Assembly (NCBI GenBank): GCA_009667805.1
Contig: CM019069.1
Location: forward strand, 95,329,204-95,393,203
Length of the DNA stretch: 64,000 nucleotides
Direction: 5' to 3'
Source: Leptobrachium leishanense
Taxonomy: Eukaryota; Chordata; Amphibia; Anura; Megophryidae
Shown: in pieces, positions 1 to 11,562 of the stretch
How the letters are laid out: each line of letters opens with the position of its first letter
Numbering within the stretch: position 1 is the first letter of the stretch
Made by a program: the position numbers and the translations under genes
The notes under the pieces: model-generated
Databases searched by the model: none
What the model was told of the DNA's origin: nothing
What the model saw: the letters and a program-made list of their open reading frames with translations, nothing else

Positions 1-498
1 AAGTATAATCTAATTAGCAAAAATCAGCATGGTTTTATAAAACACAGATCATGTCAGACTAACCTAATTGCATTCTATGACAAAGTAAGTGTCAGTAAAG
101 ATCAGGGAGTCGCAGTGGATGTGATTTAATTGGATTTTGCCAAAGCTTTCGACAGTTCCACACAAGAGGTTACTATTTAAATTAATAAAAATTGGTCTAG
201 ATGAGAATTCTTGTTTTTGGATAGAACACTGGCTAAAAGAAAGGGTACAGAGAGTGGTCATGAATGGTAAATTTTCAAGATGGGCAGCAGTGGTAAGTGG
301 TGTCCCTCAGGGGTCTGTTATAGGTCCAATTCTATTCAATTTATTTATAAATGACCTTGAAATAGGCATTGAAAGGCATGGGTCAGTGTTTGCCGATGAC
401 ACAAAACTAGGAGAAGTAATAGAATGTGAGCAGAATATTACTTTGCTGCAGAGGGATTTAGATAGATGGAATTTAATGTAGATAAATGCAAGGTTTAT

Positions 499-773
499 CA
501 CTGGCAGATGACCTGCCTACCTTGACTGGGCCGCGGTGGGCAAGCTGTATAAACTCCCTGCATCTTACTTAGTCCCCTGGGGCAATGTGGGGCCCACTTC
601 TGTGATGTTAATGTTATTTTTTAGCACGGTTTCCAATGTCATCATTTACTGAAACTATATCACTGAATAATGTTTGTGTATTATGCCTGTAGTTATGGTT
701 ATTGTGGATGTCCCTTGCTTTCCATGTAATGCTGCATATATTGTCTGTCAATAAAGAGAAATATGTTAAAAAA
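499..773 (+). mobile_element. Retroposed 3' tail with A-tract, inside CR1
   Basis: The CR1 reading frame is broken at about 498 and resumes at about 774. The insert ends with an AATAAA signal (about 750) and a run of A residues. It is flanked by near-identical copies of a CR1 segment, aaatgcaaggtttat at 484-498 and aaatgcaaaattatg from 774, which fits a 13-15-bp target-site duplication left by LINE machinery. The body resembles a LINE or L1-type 3' UTR but contains no coding motif, so a processed-transcript tail is also possible. Confidence 0.6.
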
Positions 774-879
774 AAATGCAAAATTATGCACTTTGGAGTT
801 GAGAACACACAAGCCACTTATACCCTAAATGGTAAAGAGTTAGAGAAATCAAAGCAGGAGAAGGATTTGGGAATAATCA

Positions 880-1639
880 TGGTCATGGACCATGTCACTG
901 ACGAGGTAGGAAATCTCAATCCAGTGCTGCCTCGCCATGATATTCTATGGCAGCATCTTTCCTACGTTGTCCTATGATTTTCTTACTAGCACTGCACCAG
1001 CCACAGGTGCTTGTAATCCCTGGCCCTGAACATCCCTACTTAAGGGTGGAGCACCCATGATGCAGTGCTTCAGCACTGTTTTGCGCAGTCTGTTGCTTGC
1101 ATTCTGGGAACAAAAAGCCTATTCCCTCACTAGTATCCTGAATACCAGTTTCTGCCTCCAAGGACCCTCTGCCTCCAAAGATCCTCTACCTACAAAGACC
1201 ATATGCTTACTAAGATCATCAGCTACAGAGACTCCGCTACAGCTCTGGTTACAAAGGCCTTCATATTTGATTTTAACCGCTTTAAGCCTCAGTGCCCTTT
1301 TTAACCCTCAGCCTTTAACTGCCATTCTCTGTGTTCCCCATGTACCGGTCTCCTCCTATCTCTTTTGTACATCAGTACGGTGTTCAGCCCTTTTCCTTCT
1401 AGGTCTGTGTCTCTGTTGTCAGCCCTTTTTGTGTCTTGCCTGTCTGTCTCTGATTCCCTATTTTTTCCTTTATCTGCTTCGTACGTTATTACATTTATTT
1501 CTCATTGCCTATTTACGTTAACTCTTCTGCCCTCTTATATTCGTGCCTTATTAAATAAACCTCCTGTTTATTCAATATACCTGCCCTCAGTATATCACTA
1601 CAATTTGGGCTCATACTGACATCGAGCAAGCCCCTGACA
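880..1639 (+). mobile_element. Solo LTR (760 bp) inside CR1
   Basis: The segment starts TGGTCATGG and ends CCCCTGACA, so it has TG...CA ends. It is flanked by ATCA at 876-879 and 1640-1643. The second CR1 copy reads continuously through aataatcatagac at this point, so it is the empty site with a single ATCA. A polyadenylation signal (attaaataaa, about 1549-1558) lies in the 3' part. No coding sequence is present, as expected for a solo LTR left by recombination between the LTRs of a retrotransposon, probably Ty3/Gypsy-type. Confidence 0.75.
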
Positions 1640-1793
1640 ATCATAGACTGCAAAATAAGTAACAATGTCCTACGTATGTGAACAGCAGTCGCAAAGGCCA
1701 GCAAGGTATTGGCATGCATTAAAAGGGGAAATTACTCTCAGGATGAAAACATAATTTTGCCTCTTTATAAATCAATGGTAAGACATGTTTTAA

Positions 1794-3002
1794 CCCTTTC
1801 GCTGCTGAGGCTTTTCACACCTCTGTGCTGAGGTCATTTTTACCGCTTTCGCTCATCATGTTTAACTGCGTTTTGAAGCCATATTTTGATATATGACCCA
1901 GAAATATTATATATCGTTCTTTCTGGCAGAATCGGCAGATTCATAATATGTCATTATTATATGTATACGTCATGTCCTGTCTGTATATTATAACAAAAAA
2001 TGCAATAAAATTCGAATTTTCAATCATTTACAATGTGTAAAGTGTTTTTTTGTCACATTTTAACAGGCGATCATTTGTGATTATATTTTCTATGGGGTGC
2101 GCTTGTTAAAAAAATTAGAAATGGGGACTCGTTACATTTTTTTTGGGGAAAATTTTGCTATTTTTAACAAACGCATCGCATACAAAAATCGTTAGTGCGG
2201 CATCATTGTTCACATAATTGAAATGGGAACAATATTGCTGCATTAACAAAACCAAAAAAATATATATTTTTTTTATAATTTTTTTTATTTTTATTTTTAA
2301 TTTTCTTATTTTTTTAAAAAACTTTTTACATGTTCAAGTTTGGTATCGTTGGAAAGGCCATGCTCTGGCCGATCCAACCATATCAAACATTAACCCATAG
2401 CTGCCACGGATCGGGAGATAGGGGGTTCATTGGAACCCCCTATCTCCACCATTGCTGGCAGCTAGGGGTTAACTCCAGGACTGGCATCATCGTGCTATGC
2501 ACGATGACGCCAGTCCTCAGGGGGAGTTCCCGGAGGCTTGGCCGACATCCAAGATGTCGGCCAGCTCCGGGAAAGGCTCACTATCCGGCGCTTTTCAGCG
2601 CTGAATCGTGATCTGGCTCCCCAGGGGTTAATGACAGCCACCATTTGGAAGAGCAGGCTGTGCCCTTCCAAACGGTGCCTGGCTTAACCCAGTGCACCCC
2701 GGCGATCGGGAGGGAGAGAGGTCCGAAGGACCTCCCCCCCTCCCTTTCAGGCGCCTCCTCCGCACACGCGGGGGGGCACCTGAATTAGATGTCATCGCAC
2801 CGCCGCAATGACATCTAATGGCCCCACCGGGGTCCCCGAGTGCTGGGATGACATCGAAGATGTCAGCCCGCACCGGGGGGCACAGCGATCGGCCGGAATC
2901 CGGACGATCGCTGGCCGCAAAGGGAGGACGCGCTCAGCGTGTCCTCCTCATGGAACGACACTGCGGGTGGACGCGCTGAGCGCGTCCTCCGCAGTGAAAG
3001 GG
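1794..3002. mobile_element. TTAA-flanked hairpin-rich nonautonomous DNA element (1.2 kb, copy 1)
   Basis: TTAA lies at 1790-1793 and 3003-3006. The ends are CCCTTTCGCTGCTGAGG and, in reverse complement, CCCTTTCACTGCGGAGG. The element sits in CR1; the second CR1 copy has a single TTAA in cctgtcttaagaaagg at the right junction. TTAA duplication with CCC-starting ends fits piggyBac, with Kolobok as alternative. There is no transposase. The right two-thirds is a chain of near-perfect hairpins (2339-2390, 2408-2447, 2480-2516, 2530-2570, 2640-2675, 2705-2745 and others to 3000). A second copy is at 29481-30700. Confidence 0.85.
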
Positions 3003-3617
3003 TTAAGAAAGGATATTATGGCGCTAGAAAAAGTGCAGAGACGGGCCACTAAATTAATAAGGGGAATGGAAGATTTAAGTTATGAGGAAAGGCTAACAAG
3101 TTTAAACCTGTTTAGAGAAACGGCACCTTAGGGGGATCTGATAATTTTATATAAATATACACAGGGCCATTATAAACCATGGTCTGATAACCTATTCATT
3201 AAAAGGACTATACACAAGACACGAGGTCACCCATTTAGATTGGACGAAAGGAAATTCAGCCTAAAGCATAGGAAGGGTTATTTTACACTGAGAACAGTAG
3301 AGCTGTGGAAATCTCTGCCTGTTGAAGTGGTTGGGTCAGAGACAGTACATACTTTTAACCAACGTCGGGATGACTTTCTGCAAGAACATAATATTAAGGG
3401 TTATAATATATAATACGTGGGTAAAAGCTGCTTGATCCAAGAAGAAATATAATCGCCTTTATGGGATCAAGAAGGATTTTTTCCCCAGTGTGTTGCATAT
3501 TGGCAAGTGCTTTAGACTGGGTGTTTTGCTTTCTTTGGATCAACAACAGCAGTAGGTAATGTGTGAAAGGTTGAACCTGATGGATGCATGTCTTTTTTCT
3601 GCCTATGTAACTATAGA

Positions 3618-6312
3618 CAGAAGATTGATTAGACGATAAAACAAAAAGGATAAAATGAGACAATTTTGGCACATCATTATCAAAGCTGCCTTCTTTCTGG
3701 GAAATGTTGAGGGCCATATACAAACATCAGAAGTCACAGAGGAAACAGAGTTTGTGTAGTAAGCTGAAAAGAGATGGATGCAGTTGGATGAAAGCTAAGG
3801 TCATTCAGGATGCAGCAAGCAAAACCAAGTGAAAAGCGCAAGGATGGGTTGATCCAACAACAGATGCGTCTGTGTAATATGGTTAATAGATAAAGTTATT
3901 TACTGCTCAGGGTAAGTTATTAGGGTTTTGAGGCTTCTCCTATGCTGTTATATCTACAATTTGTAATGTGGCTCATAGCTACATGGTAATTTCGGGTCGC
4001 TCTTTATTAAATTTGTACACTTGCTACTCCAGTTTCCATACTCAATTAAATTTTGGTGAATTCCTTCAACCTTTTACACTTCTACTCACCATTCTGGAAC
4101 CACTACTTCTTTAAGTGACACTGCAGGGACCTTTTCTAGTACAACAGCAGTGCTGAGAATTAGTGAAACCCTGCACAGCCTTGCGATTGCCAGTGCTCAG
4201 GACAGTCCGTTTCTATTACATTTTACCACCCAATACAGATAACCTGTCCCTTCCGGACATTTTGTGAGTGATTCAGCATACCCATTAGTGTGTTTCCTTC
4301 TCTGTCGTATCAATACAGACCCTCGAAGGTCAGTTACCTGATTAATAACGGAGATTTCTACTCTTTAGGGAATTGGAAGGCCGTATCACTGCATTACTTC
4401 ACTACCGTATCCTACTATATTTTTATGATTTTTTCTTTTTCCATATTTAACCATGCTCGTATATATCTTTTTATCTCTTTTTAGATCAAAAGTTTCATCT
4501 GCACTAACTAGGTCTACATCCACTGTTTTGTTATTACTATAAGGGTTACCCCCTATGACTGTAAGCCTAGGAATTAAATATACCCTTTACCTCCTTATCA
4601 TTTAGGTTTGCTCTTCATTCATTTCTTTAGTAATTACATCGCAATTTCTGCCTAATTTAAATAAAACAAAAAAAATATTTGTGAATATATTCGTAAAGAA
4701 CATTATTGGCCTTTGTTGTTCTGCTAGTAATCTGGCTTGGTTATAGGTAGAAAAACCTATAATGTGGTTTTGACTTTCCCGAGAAATTTCTTCTACAGAC
4801 AAGGGATGACAAAAGTACATTTTACACTGCTGCAAAATCCAGGCCGAATTTTAAAACAATGTAGTATGACCTATGGGGAATATTTATTTTAATGACCATG
4901 ATACAAAAAAAAAAATCAGATCTGCAAAATGAACAGAAATTTGAGAAAAATTAGTAGAAGAAACCAAGTAAATAGGTTGAACCAAGATATTGATAATTGA
5001 CTAAACTAACTTTTATCTGAACCTCCTGGCTGTCACTTCTAAGATTATGCTTTTGAAGCATAAGGAACCTTACAGCACAGCAAAGAGGAAGAAGAAATTA
5101 CCCTTTCTTGTGCGAAACTCATATGGTCATGGATACGAGATTGGTTTGTTAGAAAATAGCTGACCAGAGCAGTTTGAACGGTCAAGGGTATCTCTAGCAC
5201 ACAGTGAACACTAAGCAGGAATGCAATGAATCAGAATTCTCTGACACACCAAAATCAAATCAGACATGAATTTGTACAGTAAACTGGTCCAAATGTAAAG
5301 TAATCATTAGTGGAAGGATTCTTACAACAGGTTTGGGACACAGGAACATTAACCCTCAAGGCTGATGCGTTGGAGATGCAACAAAGGATTGTCTCTCCCA
5401 TACAACGAGCGTTATCAAGCAGAAGGCGTGAAAGGGGTATAAAGTAGGCTGTATACATTAATAATATGTGAAATGGATATATTACATTTAAAAATGTATT
5501 TTCAATTAACAATGATGAAGCTGCATATCTAACCGCCCACTTATATATGATAATTATTTAGTCAACAAATAAAAAAGGACCCTTTGAAATTGGTCGAATG
5601 ACTCTTGCAAAAATCTTGCTGACATTAGTTACCAATAATGACAGCTATAGATATGACTTTGCGCACACCTGATTGTTGAAGAGCCAACGTGTCATTGAAT
5701 CAGCAGACAACATATGAATGAAATAGTGCAGAGAGGGGTCAGAATTACAAAAGCTTTTCTTAAGCAAACACATCTTGAGAGATCTAGTATAGATATGCAT
5801 GAAAATGTAGGATAAATGTATGTCTTTTTTAAAGTGTTGCCATCAGTTTTGCTAGTAATGCATCCCAAATAAACATACTATTGTTTAAACAGAATTTGTT
5901 TCCATGAATGCGGAATTCCAAGAGCTGACAGAACAGGCAATGCGGTAATGGCAGATTCTAAAATACTCAATATTAGTAACAAAAATACATACGTCAAACA
6001 ATGAGTAGTTGAGGGAAACAGTGTTGGGCATTTGATTAATGATGCATAACCTTGAAAATATAGTGTGTCTGAATGTATTCATGGTCAGCAACTGATAACT
6101 TACATTTCAAAATCTGACAAACTTGGGTCTTCAGATGTTTGACTTAAGTCTCCAGGGACCTATCATAACAAGAAAAGAATCAATTTCATTTATATTTCAT
6201 AAAAGGAATGGCAGTTTATTTGATGTATATGTTGCAACTTACAGCACTACAAATACTAAATGACATGTTCTCATTCTTGTAACCAATAGAAACACTATAC
6301 AATGCTTGTGTG
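3618..6312. other. No recognisable gene
   Basis: About 2.7 kb of AT-rich unique-looking sequence between the CR1 3' end and the AT microsatellite. I see no convincing ORF, RNA gene or repeat end. Short ORFs here are no longer than chance predicts. Confidence 0.6.
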
Positions 6313-6318
6313 TGTATA

Positions 6319-6352
<34 letters not shown>
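6313..6352. repeat. (TA)n microsatellite
   Basis: An almost pure TA run directly before the left end of the Penelope-like element. A second TA run lies at 9354-9380 just beyond its right end, so the element may have landed in a TA-rich site. Confidence 0.9.
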
Positions 6353-6357
<5 letters not shown>

Positions 6358-6670
6358 GGCAATAGAGGATGCACTCACGGTCTTCCAAACAAATATAAAG
6401 AATTTATTTTACAAAACTCACATGGACATCTTCCAAACAAATATAAAGAATTTATTTTACAAAACTCACATGGACATCAACGTTTCGGCTCGCAGAGCCT
6501 TTTTCAAGATAAACAACACCAAATAACACATTTTTATACTAACAAACCAATGAATGAATTAACTCACCAATGTGTCAGAAATCTCACTAATGAGTTGCCC
6601 CACCCCATCCTGAATCAACAAGATTACGGGCGGGGGCCAACAATACCTTGATAATGGGACTGAATACTAA

Positions 6671-7582
6671 CAGGGTTATCCAAAGAGATTCGAAAAGTCA
6701 CCGCACGTTCGGTGACTTTTCGTTCTCTTCAATTCGGTTCCTTTTGCCGATTGCATTTCGGTGACCCTGCGGTGTATTCAGCAAGCAGCACAGGGTCCCC
6801 GAATTGCAGGGAAAAGCTGCCGTAAACCCACCGAAAACTAACCGAATGCATGCTGAAAACAAGAAAAAACATCTGGATTAACCTTTGAAAAAGACGAACA
6901 GGAGCCGAACAGGAGCCGAACATGAGCCGAATCACGCAGAGCCGAAGCAGCTGTGACATAGAGGAGGCAGTGAATAAATTAGAAAAACCATTTGTCTGAA
7001 TCTGGGAAAATGAAACGCTGTTTGCAAAGAAACTACTGAGCGAAAATGTCTGAAATTTTCACAGGAGGTCCAGGGAATGATAATAAAGAGGGCTGTTACA
7101 AAATAAATAAGTAAACTGAAAAAAAAAAAAAAAAAAATCGGACTTTTAATAAAAATAAAAAAAAAATCAGAAAAATGCTTAAAGTATCCTAAAAAATCTA
7201 TAAATAAAGAGACTCTTTACTGCAGAATTTTATAATGAATGGTTTATTAGATATTGAATTAAAATGGGAATATTTTTAACATTGAAGCCTATGGGATTCT
7301 CCTGAATAAATTTGCCGAATTAAACCACCGAATGGCAGGGCATTAGGGGAACCTTTCACTGCTGGTTTGTGTTCTCTGAATAGCCGAAGCAGTGCTTTTT
7401 CATGGGGATTTCACTGCCCTCGAACAGGGACCGAACAGTCACCGTATGTGCAGGCAATTCGACAGGATTTGGCGAATTGCCTGCTCTCTGGATAGCCGAA
7501 TGGCCAGGAAAGGTAACCGAACACTGATTTTCAGCGTTCGGTTACCTTTCTCAAGCAATTCGAATCTCTTTGGATAACCCTG
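6671..7582. mobile_element. PIF/Harbinger-like MITE with TAA duplication (copy A, 912 bp)
   Basis: The ends are CAGGGTTATCCAAAGAGATT and the matching inverted right end, with a second inverted stretch around the GGTTACC and GGTGAC blocks. Flanks are TAA (6668-6670 and 7583-7585). The right Penelope arm reads actaagaaaaaa in reverse complement, so the empty site with a single TAA is in the window. A 3-bp TWA duplication is typical of PIF/Harbinger. No transposase is present. Copy B is at 23757-24622 and a partial copy starts at 20249. Confidence 0.8.
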
Positions 7583-7835
7583 TAAGAAAAAAATATATAA
7601 CAATACAGAGATACAAAAATACAAAAAAGTTAAAAGCAAAAGATGAATGACTGAATATTATAACTAATATTGCAATGAAACAAAAATCTTCTTACACCAA
7701 CTGACCCAAAAAATATGAACCTCTAAATGTAAAGTCAGTGATTTAACAGGGAGATAAAAAAGATGTAAAGGAAATATATTCGTTCAAACCTCTAGGTGAA
7801 ACTGTATCTAGTTTCATTGTCCAGAACGCTTCTCT

Positions 7836-8813
7836 TTGCAACAATACCGTTTAGGTTACACATTACATCGAAAAGAAACAGCCAGGAACACTATTTTAAG
7901 AGCAGATAGTTTCCATCCACCGCACTTAAAACAGTCTTTGCCAGTGTCCCAATTCCTACGTACATTAAGAAACAATAGTGATGAGGAACGCTGTACTTTG
8001 CAATTAGCCGATACCTATAATAGGTTTAAACAGAGAGGTTATTCTGACAACGTTCTTCAGCAAGCCTTTGTGAAGGCTTGTGAAAAAATTTCATCCAAGA
8101 AAATAGAAAATCCTTTGGCCAATAGTAAGATGTACCTTCCTATGACATATCATTCCTATAGTCATAAAATCACACAAAATATACATCGACAATGGGAAAT
8201 GTTTAAATACGATAGTACTTTGCCCTCTAAATTTCATAACACTCCTGTAATAAGTTATAGGAGGTCCAGAAGTCTTCGTGACTGGTTGGTCAAGACAGAC
8301 CCAATTAAATCATATTCATCTAGTTCCATCTCTCTTCGGCATGGTTGCTTCAGATGCACAAGTTGTGTAACGTGTAGCCATATGCAGCCTGGCTCAACTT
8401 TTTCACATCCTAGGTCAGGAAAAATCTTTTCCATTCGTCATCATATTACTTGCACCACAGAGTTTGTGGTGTATTTAATTACATGTCCTTGCGGACTCTC
8501 TTATGTTGGAAAAACCGACCGACCCCTTAGAGATAGGATCCGAGGCCACAGGTCTAATATTACCACTGCCTTTAGAGATGGGTTTACAGATAAGCCTGTG
8601 GCAAAACATTTTTTGGCTTTACAGCATAGGTTACCTACACTCAAATTTAAGGCTATAGACCATATACCACCTTTAAAACGTGGAGGTAATCGGTCTCAAT
8701 TATTGTTGCAAAGAGAAGCGTTCTGGACAATGAAACTAGATACAGTTTCACCTAGAGGTTTGAACGAATATATTTCCTTTACATCTTTTTTTATCTCCCC
8801 GTTAAATCACTGA
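7836..8813 (+). pseudogene. Penelope-like protein, C-terminal part with GIY-YIG nuclease (5'-truncated)
   Basis: A 325-codon open frame with no ATG at its start; it opens at the junction with the inverted arm, so the reverse-transcriptase core is missing. Residues 20-45 hold a LRADSFHPPHLKQSLP stretch like the region after the RT domain in animal Penelope-like proteins. A four-cysteine cluster (C171, C174, C177, C180) is followed by the GIY-YIG core, VVYLI at 211-215 and LSYVGKT at 221-227, then LRDRIRGH (231-238) with the conserved Arg, and QREAFW with Glu294. The nuclease is known to nick target DNA for priming. The frame is open to the stop, but the truncation makes it nonfunctional alone. 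Confidence 0.8.
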
Positions 8814-9128
8814 CTTTACATTTAGAGGTTCATATTTTTTGGGTCAGTTGGTGTAAGAAGATTTTTGTTTCATTGCAATATTAGTTATAATATTCAGTCA
8901 TTCATCTTTTGCTTTTAACTTTTTTGTATTTTTGTATCTCTGTATTGTTATATATTTTTTTCTTAGTATTCAGTCCCATTATCAAGGTATTGTTGGCCCC
9001 CGCCCGTAATCTTGTTGATTCAGGATGGGGTGGGGCAACTCATTAGTGAGATTTCTGACACATTGGTGAGTTAATTCATTCATTGGTTTGTTAGTATAAA
9101 AATGTGTTATTTGGTGTTGTTTGTTTAT

Positions 9129-9165
9129 CTTGAAAAAGGCTCTGCGAGCCGAAACGTTGATGTCC
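9129..9165 (+). ncRNA. Hammerhead-ribozyme-like motif in Penelope element
   Basis: The text TTGAAAAA is followed by a perfect hairpin GGCTC-TGC-GAGCC and then GAAAC. This is the order of the hammerhead core (CUGANGA, stem II, GAAA), with a degenerate first box. Penelope-like elements are known to carry minimal hammerheads near their ends. The same motif is present on the minus strand in the left arm at about 6474-6510. Whether it cleaves is unknown, because the first core box departs from consensus. Confidence 0.45.
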
Positions 9166-9285
9166 ATGTGAGTTTTGTAAAATAAATTCTTTATATTTGT
9201 TTGGAAGATGTCCATTTGAGTTTTGTAAAATAAATTCTTTATATTTGTTTGGAAGACCGTGAGTGCATCCTCTATTGCCTAATTC

Positions 9286-9349
9286 TATATACTTCAACTG
9301 GATTGCACCGGGCAATGAACGGTAATATGGAGAGTGCTGTATGCAGTGG

Positions 9350-9388
<39 letters not shown>

Positions 9389-10190
9389 TCTATTTTAGAC
9401 AAAAAGGCTATTGTTTTCATGTCAACTGAATTATACATACGCTATTAGTTCTTTCCAGTTTCTACCCAAAACTGTCATATGTATGAGTGAAGTGGACTAG
9501 TTAATAATGTACAAATACACATCTGTTATTATAGGTTTTGTTTTGATAATTCAAGTTTATTGAGCATTCTTCATGAATACATACATGTTCAGAGGAGAAC
9601 ATTAATAGACATGCCGTATCATAGTACAATTCGAGAAAGAATTATTGATTACTGAACATAGGGAGGGGGTGGAGGCAAGTGGGGACAGGGAGAGGAGAAA
9701 CAAAAATAGAGGAAGGTGGTGGTGGGGGAGGGAAACATAAGTAATACCATTTCACGTCTGATTGGAGATGATAAGCTTAACTGCGATATAGACCATAAAC
9801 AGGCATAAGCAGGATATTCAACATCTCAAAATCACAACATACACAGTGAGTTTTACCGAAAAAGCATCATTCCATCTGTGATTTGTATAATAAATAAGCA
9901 CATGCTTAATTCAGAGTTATGATATTGAGGCAAAATCTCAAATAGCCAATAATACCATCTTTGGTTGTGTTGATCCATATGGCCCGTGACCGAAACTATA
10001 ATTTGTTTGTAATATCTTAAGTTAGTGTTATCCAAGGATCTGGTGAACACAGTGAACAACAACAGATTTAATGAAAATAATTCCATCATTGTTCCACCAT
10101 TGGTCAGATGACAGGTTTATCTAACAGGTCAGAACTCAGAAGCACTTGTTGCAATTGTTTCTTTAATGGGATGTAGTCTCAAAGTTAAAA
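9286..10190. other. No recognisable gene; TA microsatellite at 9354-9380
   Basis: AT-rich sequence with a TA run followed by ACACAC and a purine-rich patch near 9660-9735 (gggagggggtggagg). No ORF or repeat end could be supported. Confidence 0.55.
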
Positions 10191-10202
10191 TATAAGTAAT
10201 AG

Positions 10203-11550
10203 GGGGGCATGGCCGGCTGCGAGCAGGAGCAGACGTGTCCTGGTGGAGCTCCGCACGTCTTCCTCACTTAAGGACCACCAGACGACCTCACCGACACAGT
10301 TTTTCCCCTTAGGGGTCCTAGTGTGGCTGGCCACCAGTACTGACCTGTCCGGAGCCCTTCAGTCCCCCCTCCGGACCAGAGACTTTGTTGGCGGCTGCTA
10401 ACTTGGGGCTGGAGCACGACACGGCAGCCATTTTGTGGCCTACTTCTCCACCCCAGATGACTACTGGCCTTGCTGGTCTTGCTGCCTCATCCCAGAGGAT
10501 AAGGACCTGATGGAGGGTCCACATCTCCCGGTCGAACCAGATTACCATTTTGCAGGAGAGGAGGATGGACTGGCGAGGAGGTGGGGGGATCCCCTCCCCA
10601 TTGGATCCCCCAGATGCTGGTACGGGAGGACGATGAAGCCCTGCTCACCAGACGTGTATGGCTCCGGGTGATGGCAGCATTGTGGAGCTGCTGAGTAGCA
10701 TTGACCCAGAGGGTGCATTGGGTTCGGGAAGCCGGAGTTCACCTCGTTCTCGGAACCTGCAGAATGTTGATCAGCTGCGGTGGCCGTCGACGAGAGCTGC
10801 TGGGGAGTCGGAGGCTTCAGAGGAGGCCTTTCTTCCTCAGGATGCTGCGGAGGGTCTGAAGAACAGAGATGATGTGGTGCACAGCGATGGAGGTGATGGG
10901 AATGCTGGGAGACCGGTGGACCTCCTGCCTCCGGGTGTTTCGTCTGCTCCCTATGGAGGGGCTATCCCAGCATCGGCTGCAGCCAGAGAGTCAGTGCAGC
11001 CTGCTGCCGAATGCCCCCTCGTGCTGCCGGAGATACCAAAGTAGCCACACCTGGATGGGCTACCCCAGCAGCTGGCAGGTTGCGGGCCCGCAATGCAGAG
11101 ACAGCGCCTGGCCAGACAGACCACCCTGCCTAGTCGCTGGTCACTGGCTGAAACGGACTGTCCCACTGTGTCTATGGCCTCCGGCATGCTCTTTCCCCTT
11201 TTGTCAGAGTGACCATGCCGTGCTTTTTCTGTGACTTTTAATTTTCTTTTTATGATGGATTCGAGGACACTTTCTGTTGTTTTTTTTGTGACCATTTTGA
11301 AGACGTTTCCTGCCATTTTTGCTTGGCTCTGCTGAATCTTTTGATGGTATTCCCCGGATGGGGCCTCTTATTCACCTACTAGTCACATGTTTTGCAGGCC
11401 TTTTGATATGTGTGTTTTCGCTGCCATGTTTTATTTTTTTTATTCTATGCCATTCCATAGCTGAAGTGCTGTGGTCCTGCGAGGCCACCCGCTTTTCTGT
11501 TTGTTCTATATTACTATGCAAACCTCAAAAATAATTTAAAAAAATATATA
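10203..11550 (+). mobile_element. L1-like retroposed insertion, coding core absent
   Basis: The insert is flanked by perfect 12-bp copies of tataagtaatag (10191-10202 and 11551-11562). It starts with a G run and GGCATGGCCGGCTG, which resembles 5' ends of L1-type LINEs, and it ends with an A/T-rich tail after caaaaataatttaaaaaaa. The length (1.35 kb) and lack of reverse-transcriptase or endonuclease motifs mean it holds 5' and 3' UTR-type sequence joined without ORF2, or is a nonautonomous derivative. Short open frames inside have no recognised domain. Confidence 0.65.
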
Positions 11551-11562
11551 TATAAGTAATAG

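Larger units (their letters stand above)
1..3420 (+). pseudogene. CR1-type ORF2 (reverse transcriptase) remnant
   Basis: The plus-strand translation shows LINE reverse-transcriptase motifs in order: a FIKHRSCQTNLI stretch (from about 33), LDFAKAFD (about 130-155), SGVPQGSVIGPILFNLFIND (about 297-354) and the catalytic FADDTKL (about 388-408). Downstream come KQEKDLGII, KASKVLACIKRG, ENIILPLYKSMVR and then EKVQRRATKLIRGM after the TTAA insertion. These belong to the C-terminal half of CR1 ORF2, whose product carries out target-primed reverse transcription. Stops, frame changes and three insertions mean it cannot be translated. The endonuclease domain would lie before the window start. Confidence 0.85.
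1..3617 (+). mobile_element. CR1-like LINE fragment, interrupted by three insertions
   Basis: Pieces at 1-498, 774-879, 1640-1789 and 3007-3617 line up in order as one non-LTR retrotransposon: reverse transcriptase core, thumb region, C-terminal ORF2 and 3' UTR. The second copy at 15738-16596 is uninterrupted over the last part and acts as the empty-site reference. The 3' UTR ends near the text gcctatgtaactat, as in the other copy (cctatgtaactatgtaac). The gaps are filled by a retroposed tail (499-773), a solo LTR (880-1639) and a TTAA element (1794-3002). The 5' part lies outside the window. About 45 bases that the second copy has before the TTAA are missing here. CR1 family is assigned from the protein motifs; a related L2/Rex-type clade is a less likely alternative. 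Confidence 0.85.
6353..9285. mobile_element. Fold-back Penelope-like element
   Basis: The segments 6353-6667 plus 7586-7844 are the reverse complement of about 8700-9285, so two arms of roughly 575 bp flank the coding body (7845-8813). Each arm contains a direct duplication of a ~51-bp unit with the text aaatataaagaatttatttt. The body encodes the C-terminal part of a Penelope-like protein with a GIY-YIG nuclease. Such elements often carry an inverted, truncated partner copy, and this arrangement matches that. The left arm is split by a Harbinger-like MITE; the right arm gives its empty site. Confidence 0.85.

Noticed and set aside
2808..3131. 107-codon frame as a host or fusion gene
   Set aside because: It joins the end of a TTAA element with CR1 ORF2 by chance and has no start of its own.
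10658..11044. 128-codon frame in the L1-like insertion as a protein-coding gene
   Set aside because: No recognised domain; overlapping frames of similar length exist, and the segment is GC-rich repeat sequence.
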